A program made the position numbers and the translations under genes. Of a stretch of 64,000 nt of DNA, positions 9,524 to 17,970 are shown in pieces. Numbering within the stretch: the first letter of the stretch is position 1; each line of letters begins with the position of its first letter. The notes under the pieces were generated by a model. It did not search any database, was not told where the DNA came from, and saw nothing but the letters and a program-made list of their open reading frames with translations. Source of the DNA: Thermus caldifontis (GTDB lineage Bacteria > Deinococcota > Deinococci > Deinococcales > Thermaceae); NCBI RefSeq assembly GCF_003336745.1, contig NZ_QGMX01000001.1:124001-188000 (forward strand), in the 5' to 3' direction.

Positions 9524-9552
9524 TTGCCGGGCGGCTTCGGGCATGGTATCTT
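9524..9552 (+). promoter_or_regulatory. Promoter of the first LIV-type transporter operon
   Basis: -35 TTGCCG (9524-9529), 17-base spacer, -10 TATCTT (9547-9552). The transcript would carry a leader of about 25 bases that contains the consensus-like Shine-Dalgarno AAAGGAGGT, 5 bases before ATG 9585. Confidence 0.65.
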
Positions 9553-9584
9553 TTCACCGAGTACAACCCGAAAGGAGGTAAGCG

Positions 9585-10769
9585 ATGAAGCGCAGGGAGT
9601 TCTTGAAGAAGCTGGGTGTAGGTGCACTGGCGGCGGTGGGCATGCCTTATATCGCCACCGCCCAGGCTAGGCCGGTGAAGCTGGCGGTGCTCCTTCCCCT
9701 CACCGGGCCCTTCGCCTTTGCCGGGAATGCCGGGCGGGAGGGCTTCGTGGACGGGGTGGACTACGTGAACGAGGTTCTGGGGGGCGTTGGCGGCCGAAAG
9801 CTGGAGCTTATCGTGGAGGATACCGGCTACGACGTGGCCAAGGGTACCGCCGCCTTCAACCGGGTGGTGTCCCGGGAGCGCCCCGACGAGCTTCTTTTCG
9901 TCTACGGGGATTCCACCGGCCTTTCCAAGGCCCTGGCCCCGGAGATCGCCCGCATGGGCCTTCCCTACTCCGCCACCAGCTTCGCCAACGAGCTGGCTGA
10001 CCCCAAGACCTACCCCACCATCTTCGTCTTCGGCCCCACGTACAACGACATGATGGAGGCCCTCTTGAGACAGATCCGTCTGCAGAAGGGCCGGGCTAAG
10101 ATCGCCTTGGTCTACTCCAACACCGAGTTTGGCCGCGACCCCATCCCCTACGCCAAGGAAAGGGCCAAGGCTTTAGGCATGGAGGTGGTCCACGAGGAGG
10201 TAACCCCTCCCGCCTTCACCGATGCCACCCCGGTGGTCCTCAACCTCCGCCGGGCCAACCCCGACTTCGTGATCCTCCAGGGCTATGCCCTCTCCGCCGA
10301 ACCCCTGATCCTGCGCACCGCCCGGGAACAGGGCTTGAGGGCGCAGTTTATGGGCACGTATTACTCGGCGGAACTGGCCCTGATCCAGCGGGCCGGTCCC
10401 GCTGCCGAGGGGTTCACCGTCACCTACCACAACGCCTACTGGTACGACACCCTGGTGCCAGCCGTGGATGAGATGCGGAAGTTCCGGCAGCGGAAGGGCC
10501 GGGACACCTCCTACCGCCCCACCTACTACATGGGCAGCCTGGCGGTGGTGCTGGCCATCGCCGAGGCCATGCGCCGGGCAGCGGGTGCGGGCAAGCTGAA
10601 CCGGGCCGGGGTGGTGGAATACCTGGAGAAGCTGGGGGACTACAACGGCCTGGGGCTCTTGCATAACTTCCAATTCGTAAACCATCGCCTTCCCTACACC
10701 AAACTCTACCGGGCCAGCGTGAAGGATGGCCGCTTCAACGCCATCACCGACTGGATCAAACTGGCCTAG
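9585..10769 (+). CDS. ABC transporter substrate-binding protein, LIV/urea-type
   Basis: 394-residue secreted binding protein. The N-terminus MKRREFLKKLGVGALAAV is a twin-arginine (Tat) signal with RREFLKK, cleaved probably after ATAQA, so it is exported folded. The mature part opens with PVKLAVLLPLTGPFAFAG, the usual first strand of Leu/Ile/Val-type receptors (periplasmic binding fold type I). The ligand may be an amino acid, amide or short organic acid; the acyl-CoA ligase embedded later in the operon suggests a carboxylic acid. It has the best Shine-Dalgarno of the operon and is followed by a hairpin at 10781-10804, consistent with high expression. Confidence 0.9.
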   Translation: MKRREFLKKLGVGALAAVGMPYIATAQARPVKLAVLLPLTGPFAFAGNAGREGFVDGVDYVNEVLGGVGGRKLELIVEDTGYDVAKGTAAFNRVVSRERPDELLFVYGDSTGLSKALAPEIARMGLPYSATSFANELADPKTYPTIFVFGPTYNDMMEALLRQIRLQKGRAKIALVYSNTEFGRDPIPYAKERAKALGMEVVHEEVTPPAFTDATPVVLNLRRANPDFVILQGYALSAEPLILRTAREQGLRAQFMGTYYSAELALIQRAGPAAEGFTVTYHNAYWYDTLVPAVDEMRKFRQRKGRDTSYRPTYYMGSLAVVLAIAEAMRRAAGAGKLNRAGVVEYLEKLGDYNGLGLLHNFQFVNHRLPYTKLYRASVKDGRFNAITDWIKLA

Positions 10770-10780
10770 CCCCTATCCCG

Positions 10781-10804
10781 CCCCCAGGTTTTCCCACCTG
10801 GGGG
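10781..10804 (+). terminator. Intercistronic hairpin after the binding-protein gene
   Basis: Perfect 9-bp stem CCCCCAGGT / ACCTGGGGG with a 6-base loop and no T-run. It lies between the binding protein and the first permease, where such hairpins usually protect or partly terminate the mRNA so that more receptor than permease is made. Confidence 0.65.
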
Positions 10805-10819
10805 CCTTGCTACACGCCC

Positions 10820-11695
10820 ATGTCTGACCTTTTACCGTACCTCATCGGCGGCCTGGCCAACGGGGCCCTTTACGGCCTTCTGGCTTTAGGCTTCGTCCTG
10901 GTATACCGGGCCACCAGCGTGGTGAACTTCGCCGTCGGGGAGTTCCTGCTGGTAGGGGCTTACCTCACCTACACCTTCGCCCTATTCCTACCCCTCCCCC
11001 TGGCCATGCTGGCTGCCCTGCCCATGGCGTTTCTCTTCGGACTCCTGGTGGAGCGGGGTTTCGTGCGGCCCCTTTTGGGGCGGAACGTGGTGGCGGTGAT
11101 CATGGCCACCATCGGGTTGGCCGCAGCCCTGGATGGCGGGGTGCAGCTCCTGTGGGGACCGGACCTCAAGTACCTCAGGGGGGAACTTCCCCAGCTGGGC
11201 TTCCAGCTGGGGGACACCTTCGTACCTTCCCGGGCTGTCTGGAACCTCCTTCTGGCCTTGCCCCTGGGATTGGGCCTCCTTTGGCTCCTCAGGAAAAGCC
11301 GCTATGGGGTCCTGGTGCGGGCCATCTCCGAGCGGGAGGTGGCGGCCCTGGCCCTGGGCATCCCCACCGCCCGCATCCTGGCGGGGGTCTGGGGCATCTC
11401 CGCCCTCCTCGCCACCCTGGCCGGAGCCCTTTTGGCCGTGGCCAGCGGGGTAGGGCATAACCTGGTGTTCTTTGGGCTTAAGGTCTTCCCCGTGGCCATC
11501 TTGGGCGGGCTGGACTCGGTGGGCGGGGCCCTGCTGGCAGGCTTTATGTTGGGGGTCCTGGAGGCTCTCTCCCAACGCTACCTGGAACCCCTCCTCCCCG
11601 GCTTCACCGAAGCCCTGCCCTTCGTGGTGGTGCTTCTGGTACTTCTGGTGCGGCCCTATGGTCTACTGGGCGAGCGGCAGATCGAAAGGGTGTGA
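10820..11695 (+). CDS. LIV-type ABC transporter permease (LivH family)
   Basis: 291 residues, about eight membrane helices. LivH-type landmarks are GLANGALYGLLALGFVLVYRATSVVNFAVGEF at the N-terminus (read as NGALYGLLALG and VNFAVGEF), the EAA-like loop ISEREVAALALGIP, and the C-terminal VRPYGLLGERQIERV. It forms the inner-membrane channel with the LivM-type permease at 15247. ATG 10820 follows the intercistronic hairpin by 15 bases. Its TGA stop codon is the first triplet of the 108-bp repeat. Confidence 0.92.
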   Translation: MSDLLPYLIGGLANGALYGLLALGFVLVYRATSVVNFAVGEFLLVGAYLTYTFALFLPLPLAMLAALPMAFLFGLLVERGFVRPLLGRNVVAVIMATIGLAAALDGGVQLLWGPDLKYLRGELPQLGFQLGDTFVPSRAVWNLLLALPLGLGLLWLLRKSRYGVLVRAISEREVAALALGIPTARILAGVWGISALLATLAGALLAVASGVGHNLVFFGLKVFPVAILGGLDSVGGALLAGFMLGVLEALSQRYLEPLLPGFTEALPFVVVLLVLLVRPYGLLGERQIERV

Positions 11696-11800
11696 TACCA
11701 CCCCACCCTGGCTTGCGCCAGGGTGGGGGCCCCGGAAAAGGCCTCCGGTAGGTGTCATCTCGTTGGGGCTTAGAGAACGAAACAGGAGGAAAGGGTATGA
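11693..11800 (+). repeat. 108-bp repeat element, copy A
   Basis: Matches the minus strand of 43810-43917 at 98 of 108 positions with no gaps. It begins with the stop codon of the LivH gene (TGATACC) and ends GGTATGA, giving a short imperfect terminal inverted repeat. Inside are a perfect 12-bp hairpin (11701-11712 with 11717-11728, loop TTGC), a smaller CCGGA/TCCGG hairpin, a well conserved stretch TCTCGTTGGGGCTTAG, and an AGGAGG followed by ATG. It separates LivH from the first ATPase gene. It could be a MITE-like repeat or a structured mRNA element; no coding capacity or target duplication was seen. Confidence 0.85.
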
Positions 11801-11865
11801 GGCCACCCCGGTAGCGGCCTCTTCCGGGCCTCATGGCCAAGGGGAAAGATGCTGAGAGAATGGGT

Positions 11866-12645
11866 ATGATCCTGTCCGTAGAAAACCTCAAGGTGGTCTA
11901 CCGGGGGGTAATCCTGGCCCTGGATGGGGTTTCCCTGGAGGTAAGGGAGGGGGAAGCGGTGGCCCTCCTGGGGCCCAACGGGGCCGGCAAGAGCTCCTTG
12001 GTGCGGGCGGTGGCGGGGCTTCTTCCCAAGTTTGAGGGGCGGGTGCTCGATGGGCATGTGCGGCTCTTTGGCCAGGAAGCCACCCACCTGGACCCGGTGC
12101 GCATCACGGGCTTGGGGCTTACCGCAGTCCTGGAGGGGCGCCCCCTTTTCCGCTACCTGACCCCCATGGAGAACCTGGTGGCCGCAGGGCACCGCCTTTC
12201 CCCCCGGGAGCTGAAGGAGGGCATGGAGGAGGTCTTCGCCCGCTTCCCCAGGCTTTACGAGCGTCGCCACGAACAGGCGGGTTACCTCTCGGGAGGCGAG
12301 CAACAGATGCTCCTTTTGGGCATGGCCCTCCTCACCCGCCCCAAGGTCTTGGTGGTGGACGAGCCCTCCTTGGGCCTCGCCCCTAAGCTGGTGGAGGAAG
12401 TGATGCGCACCTTGGACGCCCTGAGAAAGGAGAAAAAACTTAGCCTCCTCCTGGTGGAGCAAAACGCCCGGGCAGCCCTGGCCATCGTGGACCGCGTCTA
12501 TGTTTTGGAGCGGGGCCGGGTGGTGTTTGCCGGCGACGCCAAAGCCGCCCAGGAAGACCAGGACGTGATGGAGTTCTACCTGGGCAAGGAGGAGGTGGGC
12601 TTCCGCCAAGCCAAGCGCTACCGAAGGAGGAAGCGGTGGGTGTGA
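11866..12645 (+). CDS. LIV-type ABC transporter ATP-binding protein (LivF-like)
   Basis: 259-residue cytoplasmic ATPase. Walker A GPNGAGKS near residue 37, signature LSGGEQQMLLLGMALL, Walker B VLVVDEPSLGLAP, and switch His region replaced by VEQNA, as is normal in LivF. Starts are possible at ATG 11833, 11860 or 11866; the domain begins with ILSVENLKVVYRG, so 11866 is preferred, although no strong Shine-Dalgarno precedes any of them. A 66-base spacer separates it from the 108-bp repeat. The 3' end overlaps the next ATPase gene by 10 bases. Confidence 0.92.
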   Translation: MILSVENLKVVYRGVILALDGVSLEVREGEAVALLGPNGAGKSSLVRAVAGLLPKFEGRVLDGHVRLFGQEATHLDPVRITGLGLTAVLEGRPLFRYLTPMENLVAAGHRLSPRELKEGMEEVFARFPRLYERRHEQAGYLSGGEQQMLLLGMALLTRPKVLVVDEPSLGLAPKLVEEVMRTLDALRKEKKLSLLLVEQNARAALAIVDRVYVLERGRVVFAGDAKAAQEDQDVMEFYLGKEEVGFRQAKRYRRRKRWV

Positions 12646-13385
12646 TCCTCGAGGCCAAGAACCTTCACCTCTCCTTCAAGGGGGTAAAGGCCCTGGTGGG
12701 GGTGGAGTTCAGCGTAGCTGAAGGAGAGTTCTTCGCGGTAATCGGGCCCAACGGGGCCGGGAAAACCACGCTTCTGAACGTGCTTTCCGGGGTGTATGAG
12801 CCCGACAAGGGCGAGGTGGTCTTCCTGGGCCAAAACCTCCGGGGGAAAAGCCCCCAGGATAGGGCCCGCATGGGCCTAGCCCGCACCTTCCAGGGCCTGG
12901 AGATCTTCCGGGGCATGAGCGTTTTGGAAAACGTGAAGCTAGGGGCCGAGCTGGCCCTGCCCGCCTACCCCCTGGCCCTACCCCGGGCCGAGCGGGAATG
13001 GCAGCTTAGGGCCTGGGCCGAGGAAGTCCTGGACTACCTCCACCTCTCCCCCTTCCGCCACGCCCCTGCAGGCATGCTTCCCTACGGGTTGCAAAAGCGG
13101 GTGGAGGTGGCCCGGGCCCTGTCTAGCCGGCCCAAGCTCCTCCTCCTGGACGAGCCCATGGCCGGGCTTTCCCTGGAGGAGAAGCAGGACCTGGCCCGGT
13201 TTCTCCTGGACGCCCGGGAGGAGTGGGGGGTAACCCTCCTCTGGGTGGAGCACGACCTCAGGGCGGTCCTGGAGCTTTCCGACAGAGTCCTGGTCCTCTC
13301 CTACGGGGAGGTGCTCTACTATGGCCCTCCCCAAGGGGTGCGCCAGGATCCCAAGGTGGCGGAAGCCTACCTGGGGCAAGCTTGA
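12636..13385 (+). CDS. LIV-type ABC transporter ATP-binding protein (LivG-like)
   Basis: 249 residues. Walker A GPNGAGKTTLLNVLSG, Q-loop region RTFQGLEIFRGMSVLENV, Walker B LLLLDEPMAGLS and switch VEHDL. The signature segment reads LPYGLQKRVEVARAL, i.e. PYG in place of the usual SGG/SYG, a known variant of LivG-type subunits. GTG 12636 has AAGGAGG 6 bases upstream, inside the previous gene. It pairs with the LivF-like protein to drive transport. Confidence 0.92.
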   Translation: MGVILEAKNLHLSFKGVKALVGVEFSVAEGEFFAVIGPNGAGKTTLLNVLSGVYEPDKGEVVFLGQNLRGKSPQDRARMGLARTFQGLEIFRGMSVLENVKLGAELALPAYPLALPRAEREWQLRAWAEEVLDYLHLSPFRHAPAGMLPYGLQKRVEVARALSSRPKLLLLDEPMAGLSLEEKQDLARFLLDAREEWGVTLLWVEHDLRAVLELSDRVLVLSYGEVLYYGPPQGVRQDPKVAEAYLGQA

Positions 13386-13391
13386 GGCGCT

Positions 13392-15245
13392 ATGGAAGGG
13401 ACGCTGCTTGCCTACCTGTACCAGCATGCCAAGCAGGAGCCAGAAGCCCCAGCCCTTAGGGTGAAGCGGCTGGGTATCTGGCAGAAGACCTCCTGGAAAG
13501 ACCTTTTGGAACGCACCCTTAGCCTGGCGGGAGGGCTATGGGCCCTGGGCCTAAGGGAGGGGGAGGTCCTGGCCATCCTCGGCCACAATGCCCCCGAGTG
13601 GGTGGAGGCCGAGCTGGCCGCCCAGACCCTAGGGGCCTTGCCCATGGGCATCTACGCCGACGCCATGCCCGAGGAGGTGGGCTACTTCCTGGAGTTCACC
13701 GGGGCCAAGGGGATCGTGGTTTCCGACGAGGAGCAGCTGGACAAGGTCTATCCCCATCTGCACCTGGTGGACTTCGTCCTGGTCTGGGAGGAGGCGGGGA
13801 TGTCCCGCCACTTCCAAGGCAAGGTCCAGCGTTTCAGCCAGGCCCTCGGGGACCCCAGGGTGGGGGAGGAGGCCTTAAAAAGGCGTCACCCCAAGGAGAT
13901 CGCCCTTCTCGCCCCCACCTCGGGCACCACGGGGAGGAGCAAGCTGGCCATGCTCTCCCACGAAAACCTCTTGGCTGGCCACTTCGCCCTTCGGGAAGCC
14001 CTAGGCTTTCAAAGGGGCGCCTGGGTGTTCAGCTACCTGCCCTTACCCTGGATCGGGGAACAGATGCTCACCGTGGTCCAGGGCCTGGTGGAAGGCTCCA
14101 CCGTGCACTTCCCCGAGGACCCCACCACCTTAAGGGAAGACCTTAAGGAGGTTCAGCCCGACTTTTTCCTGGCCCCTCCGAGGCTTTGGGAGGACATGGC
14201 CAGCCTCATCCAAAGCCGCATGGCAGATGCCGATCTTCTGAAGGCCTTCTTCTACCGGGTGGGGATGGGAGCCCTCTTGGAGGGGGCAAGCCGGGAGTTC
14301 CGGGGGGAGAAGGTGGGCCTTTGGCTGAACCTTAAGAGGGCCCTCTTTTACCCCCTCATCGCCAGGCCCCTTAGGGCCAGGCTGGGCCTTGCCGCCTGCC
14401 GCATCGCCGTCACCGGAGGAGCCCCCCTGGGCCCCGAGGTCTTTACCTTCTTCCGCGCCCTGGGCCTGGACATCCGCCAGGTCTATGGCCAGTCGGAAAC
14501 CGCCGCCGCCACCACCGCCCACGCCACCGGGGACGCCCCGCCCGAGACCGTGGGGCCACCCCTTCCCCACACGGAGGTGCGCATCAGCGAGGAGGGGGAG
14601 ATCCAGGTGAAAGGCCCCCAGGTCTTCCAGGGCTACTTCCGCCAGGAAAAGGCCACAGCGGAGAGCTTCGCGGAAGACGGCTTTTTCCGCACCGGGGATG
14701 CCGGCTTCTTTGACGAGCGAGGGCACTTGGTGATCCTAGGCCGGGTTAAGGAGGTGGGGGCCCTGCTGGATGGGACCCGTTTTGCCCCCCAGTTTTTGGA
14801 AAACCGTCTAAAGTACTCTCCCTACATTCGCGAGGCCGTGGTGCTGGGGCATGGGAAGCCCTTTGTGACCGCCCTCATAGAGCTGGATCCGGAAAACGTG
14901 CAGAACTGGGCCAGGAGGCGGGGGATTCCCTTCACCACCTACCTTTCCCTCACGGAAAGGCCCGAGGTAAGGGCCTTAATCGCCGAGGAGATCCGCATGG
15001 TAAACAAGACCCTACCCGAAAAGCTCAGGATCCAGCGCTTCGCCATCCTCCCCAAGGAACTCCACCCCGACGACGAGGAGATCACCCGCACCCGCAAGGT
15101 CCGGCGCCAGGTGGTGGAGGCCCGCTACGGCCCGGTGATCCAGGCCCTTTACGGCGAAGGTGGGCGGGTGGAGGTGGTGCTCCCCATCCGCTACCTGGAG
15201 GGGGAAGGGAGGCTCGAGGCCACCTTGGAGGTGCAGGAGGTCTAG
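13392..15245 (+). CDS. Long-chain acyl-CoA synthetase-like AMP-forming ligase
   Basis: 617 residues of the ANL superfamily. The P-loop motif APTSGTTGRSKLAMLSH, the adenine motif RQVYGQSETAAATT, the hinge-region FRTGDAGFFDERGHLVILGR and a late catalytic-lysine region (TRTRKVRRQVV) are all present. It activates a carboxylic acid to its CoA ester. The gene sits between the ATPase and second permease genes of a LIV-type transporter, with 6 and 1 base gaps, so uptake and CoA activation of the same acid are probably coupled (inference). The chain length of the substrate is unknown. Confidence 0.88.
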   Translation: MEGTLLAYLYQHAKQEPEAPALRVKRLGIWQKTSWKDLLERTLSLAGGLWALGLREGEVLAILGHNAPEWVEAELAAQTLGALPMGIYADAMPEEVGYFLEFTGAKGIVVSDEEQLDKVYPHLHLVDFVLVWEEAGMSRHFQGKVQRFSQALGDPRVGEEALKRRHPKEIALLAPTSGTTGRSKLAMLSHENLLAGHFALREALGFQRGAWVFSYLPLPWIGEQMLTVVQGLVEGSTVHFPEDPTTLREDLKEVQPDFFLAPPRLWEDMASLIQSRMADADLLKAFFYRVGMGALLEGASREFRGEKVGLWLNLKRALFYPLIARPLRARLGLAACRIAVTGGAPLGPEVFTFFRALGLDIRQVYGQSETAAATTAHATGDAPPETVGPPLPHTEVRISEEGEIQVKGPQVFQGYFRQEKATAESFAEDGFFRTGDAGFFDERGHLVILGRVKEVGALLDGTRFAPQFLENRLKYSPYIREAVVLGHGKPFVTALIELDPENVQNWARRRGIPFTTYLSLTERPEVRALIAEEIRMVNKTLPEKLRIQRFAILPKELHPDDEEITRTRKVRRQVVEARYGPVIQALYGEGGRVEVVLPIRYLEGEGRLEATLEVQEV

Positions 15246-15246
15246 G

Positions 15247-16314
15247 ATGTATCGCCTTGCCAAAGGGCTGACCGATGCCTTTAGCCGCCGTTTCGCCCGG
15301 GCGGTGAGGGAAACCTACCGGGAGGACGAAGCGTACGCCAGCACGCCCCTGGGGCGCCTGGCCTTGGGGGTCTTCCTGCTTCTTCTCCTCCTCCTGCCTT
15401 TTCTTCTCTCCCCCTACCCCATGTACGTGGCCACCCTGGTGGCCATCGGCGCCTTAAGCGCCATGGGCCTGCACCTTCTGGTGGGAGGAGCGGGGCAGAT
15501 CTCCTTGGGCCACGCCGCCTTCATGGGGGTGGGGGCCTACACGGCAAGCCACCTTTATGGCCCCTTGGCCCCCCTGGGCATCCTCCTGGGGGGGGTTATC
15601 GCCGCCTTTTTGGGCCTCATCCTGGGCCTCCCCTCCCTGCGCATCAAAGGGGTGTACCTGGCCATCGCCACCCTGGCCTTCCAGTTCCTGGCCGACTACG
15701 TCTTCAAAAACTGGGAGGCCGTCACCGGGGGCATCCGGGGACGGACCCTGCCCCCTGCCGAGCTTTTCGGCCTCTCCCTGGACACCCCGGAAAGGCTTTG
15801 GTACCTGGTCCTCCTCTTCGCCCTGCCCCTTTTCCTCTTCGCCAAGCGCCTTCTCATGACCCGGGCGGGCCGGGCCTTCATGGCGGTGCGGGACAACGAC
15901 CTCTCTGCCCGGGTGGCGGGGGTTGACCTGGTGCGGGTGAAGCTTCTGGCCTTCGCCCTCTCCGCCTTCTACGCTGGGGTGGCGGGGGGGCTTTTGGCCC
16001 AGCTTTACAAGGCGGTGACCCCCGAGTACTTCCCTCTTTCCGTGAGCATCCAGTACCTGGCCATGGTGATCGTGGGGGGGGCAGGCACGGTGCTGGGGGC
16101 GGTTTTAGGGGCCTTTTTCGTGCTCCTGATCCCCGAGGTTCTGAATAGCCTGGTGGGGGCCCTGGGACCCCAGTACGCCGCCACCTTGGCCGCCTGGCGC
16201 AACGTGGTCTTCGGCCTTCTCATCCTGATCTTCCTGATCCTGGAGCCCTTGGGGCTTGTGGGGCTATGGGGGAGGATCCGCAGCTACTTCCGCACCTGGC
16301 CCCTGCCCTACTAA
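15247..16314 (+). CDS. LIV-type ABC transporter permease (LivM family)
   Basis: 355 residues; a hydrophilic N-terminal stretch of about 40 residues, then about nine helices. LivM landmarks are LLVGGAGQISLGHAAFMGVGAY, LPSLRIKGVYLAIATLAFQF, the EAA loop RAFMAVRDNDLSARVAGVDL and the C-terminal VIVGGAGTVLGAVLGA. ATG 15247 starts one base after the ligase stop. It completes the set receptor, LivH, LivF, LivG, LivM. The last 4 bases overlap the convergent plsY gene. Confidence 0.92.
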   Translation: MYRLAKGLTDAFSRRFARAVRETYREDEAYASTPLGRLALGVFLLLLLLLPFLLSPYPMYVATLVAIGALSAMGLHLLVGGAGQISLGHAAFMGVGAYTASHLYGPLAPLGILLGGVIAAFLGLILGLPSLRIKGVYLAIATLAFQFLADYVFKNWEAVTGGIRGRTLPPAELFGLSLDTPERLWYLVLLFALPLFLFAKRLLMTRAGRAFMAVRDNDLSARVAGVDLVRVKLLAFALSAFYAGVAGGLLAQLYKAVTPEYFPLSVSIQYLAMVIVGGAGTVLGAVLGAFFVLLIPEVLNSLVGALGPQYAATLAAWRNVVFGLLILIFLILEPLGLVGLWGRIRSYFRTWPLPY

Positions 16315-16853
16315 CGGTCCCAGTCCCTAAGATGGCGCAGGGCCACAGGAAAGCCTAGCCCCAGGCCGAAAAGCAAAAAGGGGGGCGAAGGGTGGACGAG
16401 GGCTGCCAAAAGGGGCTGGGCCAGGGCCACGGCCAGGGCCACCCGGTAGGGTCTGGGAAAGAAGGCCAAAAGGAGGATGCAAAGGAGGAAGGAGGCGAGA
16501 AGCAACCGGGGGTCCACCGCTAGGAGTACCCCAGCCCCTGTGGCCAGGCCCTTCCCCCCCCTGAGGAAAAGCCAGGGGGAGAAGGCGTGCCCCCACACGG
16601 CCCCCACACCCCCCACCAGGCCCCCCACCGGACTTCCCGCCACCCCCTCCCCCAGGGCCACCGCCAGGATCCCCTTGAAGAGGTCCAAGAGGAGGACCAT
16701 GAGCCCGGGCACCGGCCCCAGCACCCGGTAGGCGTTCAGGGCCCCGGGGTTGCCCGAGCCTTCCCTTAGGAGGTCCCTTCCCCTAAGGGCCCCGAACCAG
16801 TAGGCCACGGGAAAGCTTCCCAGAAAGTAGCCCAGGAGGAAGGCCTGGAACAT
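16311..16853 (-). CDS. plsY: Glycerol-3-phosphate acyltransferase PlsY
   Basis: 180-residue membrane protein of the PlsY family, which acylates sn-glycerol 3-phosphate from acyl-phosphate in the first step of phospholipid synthesis. Family motifs: GSFPVAYWFG at the start, GSGNPGALNAYRVLG, and GHAFSPWLFLRGGKGLATGAGV. Five or more hydrophobic helices and the usual length. It is followed upstream by the SufE-like gene with a 2-base gap, so sufE-plsY are transcribed together. Confidence 0.93.
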   Translation of the reverse strand: MFQAFLLGYFLGSFPVAYWFGALRGRDLLREGSGNPGALNAYRVLGPVPGLMVLLLDLFKGILAVALGEGVAGSPVGGLVGGVGAVWGHAFSPWLFLRGGKGLATGAGVLLAVDPRLLLASFLLCILLLAFFPRPYRVALAVALAQPLLAALVHPSPPFLLFGLGLGFPVALRHLRDWDR

Positions 16854-16855
16854 GG

Positions 16856-17263
16856 CTATAAGGCCCTTCGCACTTGGTCCTGCAACCGCAAAAGGGCCGC
16901 CTCGAGGCCCCTTAGGCGCAAGGGGGTGAGGAGCTCCTCCAGCCCCGCCCCTTGGTAAAAGGTGGGGGGTACCGCCAGCACGGCCTCGGGAGGCTCGCCC
17001 TCGAGGCCCTCCTTCAGCAGGCCCGCAAAGGCCTTCACCGTGGGGGCTTCATCGGGAACAAAGAAGTAAAGCCTAACCCTGCCCTCCACCACCTCCGCCT
17101 TCAGGAAGAAAGGGGTCTGGCACTCGTGTACCCGTTCCAACTCCACTTCCTGGGGCGGGGTGGGCACCCTCTTGGCGTAGTCCAGGAGGACCTGGGCTTT
17201 GAGCTCCCTGGGCAAGGTGCGGATCAGGTCCAAAGCTTCCTGCAGCTTCTTGGGCAAGGCCAT
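16856..17263 (-). CDS. sufE: SufE-like cysteine-desulphurase partner
   Basis: 135-residue cytoplasmic protein with the SufE/CsdE fold: LPKKLQEALDLIRTLPRELKAQVLLDYAKRVP, then HECQTPFFLKAEV, where the single conserved cysteine accepts sulphur from SufS-type desulphurases, and a C-terminal VPPTFYQGAGLEELLTPLRLRGL. It serves Fe-S cluster assembly or other sulphur transfer. No suf cluster genes are in the window; neighbours are an SDR dehydrogenase and plsY. Confidence 0.88.
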   Translation of the reverse strand: MALPKKLQEALDLIRTLPRELKAQVLLDYAKRVPTPPQEVELERVHECQTPFFLKAEVVEGRVRLYFFVPDEAPTVKAFAGLLKEGLEGEPPEAVLAVPPTFYQGAGLEELLTPLRLRGLEAALLRLQDQVRRAL

Positions 17264-17272
17264 GGTCCCAGC

Positions 17273-17965
17273 TTAGCCCCCCTTGGGAGGGGTATGGGTG
17301 GGGCGGAGCTCTATCTCGCTCACCAAGGCCCTCTCCGGCATCTCTGCCGCAAAGAGCACCGCCTGGGCCACATCACGAGGGGAAAGCTTCCAGGAGGCGC
17401 CCAGCGCATTGCCGGCAAAGCCCGTGTCCACCGAGCCTGGCAGGATGTTCACCACCCGCACCCCTTCCTCCCTAAGCTCCAGCATGGCCGCCCCCATGAG
17501 GCCCAGGAGGCCAAACTTGCTGGCGTTGTAGGCGGCCCCGCCCTTAAAGGCGTTTTTGCCCGCCAGGCTGGCGATGTTCACCACCATGCCCCTGGAGGCC
17601 AAGAGGGCCGGCAAAGCCGCCTTGAGACCCAAAAAGGGGCCCACCAGGTTCACGTCCAGAACCTGGCGGAGCTCCTCCTCGCCAAGCTCCTGGATGGGCT
17701 TCATGAGGCCAATCCCGGCGTTGTTGACCAGGAGGTCCAGCCGGCCATAGGCCTGCAAAAGGCCCGCCACCGCCCGCTGCCAATCCGCCAAAGACCGCAC
17801 ATCGCCAGGGAAGGCCAAGGCCCCTTCCCCTAGCTCCGCCGCCAAGGCCTGAAGCCGCCCTTCGTCCCGGGCCAAGAGGCCCACCCGGTACCCCTTCCCG
17901 TGGAGGGCCCGGGCGATGGCCTCCCCGATTCCCCGGCTTGCTCCCGATACCAAGGCCACCCGCAT
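17273..17965 (-). CDS. Short-chain dehydrogenase/reductase (classical SDR)
   Basis: 230 residues. Cofactor motif [12 protein letters not shown] at residues 7-18, NNAG at about 84, and catalytic Ser-Tyr-Lys in [11 protein letters not shown] and [12 protein letters not shown]. The position after strand 2 (ARDEGRL) suggests NADP preference, but weakly. Substrate unknown. Start ATG 17965 is chosen because residues upstream of it are low-complexity and would overlap coaE. It begins 5 bases after the coaE stop, in a run coaE-SDR-sufE-plsY. Confidence 0.88.
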   Translation of the reverse strand: MRVALVSGASRGIGEAIARALHGKGYRVGLLARDEGRLQALAAELGEGALAFPGDVRSLADWQRAVAGLLQAYGRLDLLVNNAGIGLMKPIQELGEEELRQVLDVNLVGPFLGLKAALPALLASRGMVVNIASLAGKNAFKGGAAYNASKFGLLGLMGAAMLELREEGVRVVNILPGSVDTGFAGNALGASWKLSPRDVAQAVLFAAEMPERALVSEIELRPTHTPPKGG

Positions 17966-17970
17966 GCCCT

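Noticed and set aside
11796..11813. Short ORF (ATG AGG ... TAG) after AGGAGG at the end of repeat copy A, possible leader peptide.
   Set aside because: In copy B the frame after ATG has a different sequence and the Shine-Dalgarno is changed (AATAGG), so coding is not conserved.
11833..11880. Sequence GCTGAGAGAATGGGTATGATCCTG looked like part of a TPP (thi-box) riboswitch before the LivF-like gene (matched only in pieces).
   Set aside because: Only CTGAGA and GATCC-like fragments agree; the conserved arms are absent and the region is the start of a transporter ATPase gene.
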